Positions 6,825 to 6,918 of a DNA stretch of 6,918 nt are shown one piece after another. The stretch covers positions 1-6,918 of the forward strand of contig CAITSH010000394.1 in the NCBI GenBank assembly GCA_903895005.1, given 5' to 3'. Each line of letters starts with the position of its first letter. Within the stretch, counting starts at the first letter, position 1. Under the pieces are notes generated by a model. It did not search any database. It saw only the letters and a program-made list of their open reading frames with translations, and was not told the DNA's origin. Source of the stretch: an uncultured Pseudomonadota bacterium. Its GTDB lineage: Bacteria > Pseudomonadota > Gammaproteobacteria > Burkholderiales > SG8-39. Position numbers and translations under genes: made by a program.

Positions 6825-6918
6825 TGCCAGGTGGCCTGGCGCGTGTGTCGGCGGTTTCCAATGCGCGGGTCATCTCGATGCAGCGCGGTGGCTCGAGCAA
6901 GGATACCTGGGTGCTGAC
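6743..6918 (+). CDS. Fragment of a circularly permuted ATP-grasp protein (COG2308 type)
   Basis: In the frame one base back from the oxidase frame, the DNA encodes LRVFVVATPTGHVVMPGGLA starting at 6782, followed by RVSAV and then ISMQRGGSSKDTWVL up to the window end. The MPGGL-RV and SMQRGG-SKDTWVL signatures are those I know from circularly permuted ATP-grasp proteins of the COG2308/DUF404-DUF407 group, often fused to an alpha-E (DUF403) domain. These are putative amide or peptide ligases. The frame remains open upstream of 6782, but residues before about 6776 do not look like the family, so the given start is only the approximate junction. There is no start codon or ribosome binding site, and the fragment overlaps the tail of the oxidase reading frame. 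It is therefore an internal or C-terminal piece joined to the oxidase gene, not a complete gene. Both ends are missing. Confidence 0.6.

Overview
The window is GC-rich and has Gram-negative (proteobacterial) features: a Sec signal peptide, a twin-arginine signal peptide, AGGA-type ribosome binding sites and a UUCG-tetraloop terminator. All recognisable genes are on the + strand. Both ends of the window cut through genes, so it looks like an internal piece of a contig or an entire short contig. I cannot name the species. A betaproteobacterium or related lineage would fit, but this is inference.

Layout: (1) Positions 1-1119 hold the 3' end of a gene for a secreted, cysteine-containing, cadherin/Ig-like beta-sandwich protein. 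(2) Positions 1120-1687 are a 568-base intergenic stretch. It contains five 7-base repeats just after the stop codon, a dense group of inverted repeats (two of them mutually exclusive), a decayed terminator and an operator-like inverted repeat. (3) Positions 1688-4261 encode a complete 857-residue paralogue of the first gene, with a Sec signal peptide. (4) Positions 4262-4853 hold a strong intrinsic terminator, a 10-base triple repeat that can form alternative hairpins, a weak candidate promoter and a leader with two GC-rich hairpins. (5) From 4854 runs a Tat-exported three-domain multicopper oxidase of the CotA/bilirubin-oxidase type. (6) At about 6740-6780 its homology stops, and the rest of the window, in a different frame, encodes a piece of a circularly permuted ATP-grasp protein (COG2308 type).

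How the genes may work together (inference): two exported, disulfide-rich adhesion or scaffold-like proteins lie in line with an exported multicopper oxidase. This suggests an extracytoplasmic or cell-surface oxidation module, possibly acting on metals or phenolics. Each gene has its own long, structured upstream region, so they are probably separate transcription units rather than one operon.

The most important caution is the oxidase 3' end. As read, it lacks the HCH...H...M block that supplies the type 1 copper cysteine, and it is joined out of frame to an unrelated gene. This is either a real deletion or rearrangement, or an assembly chimera.
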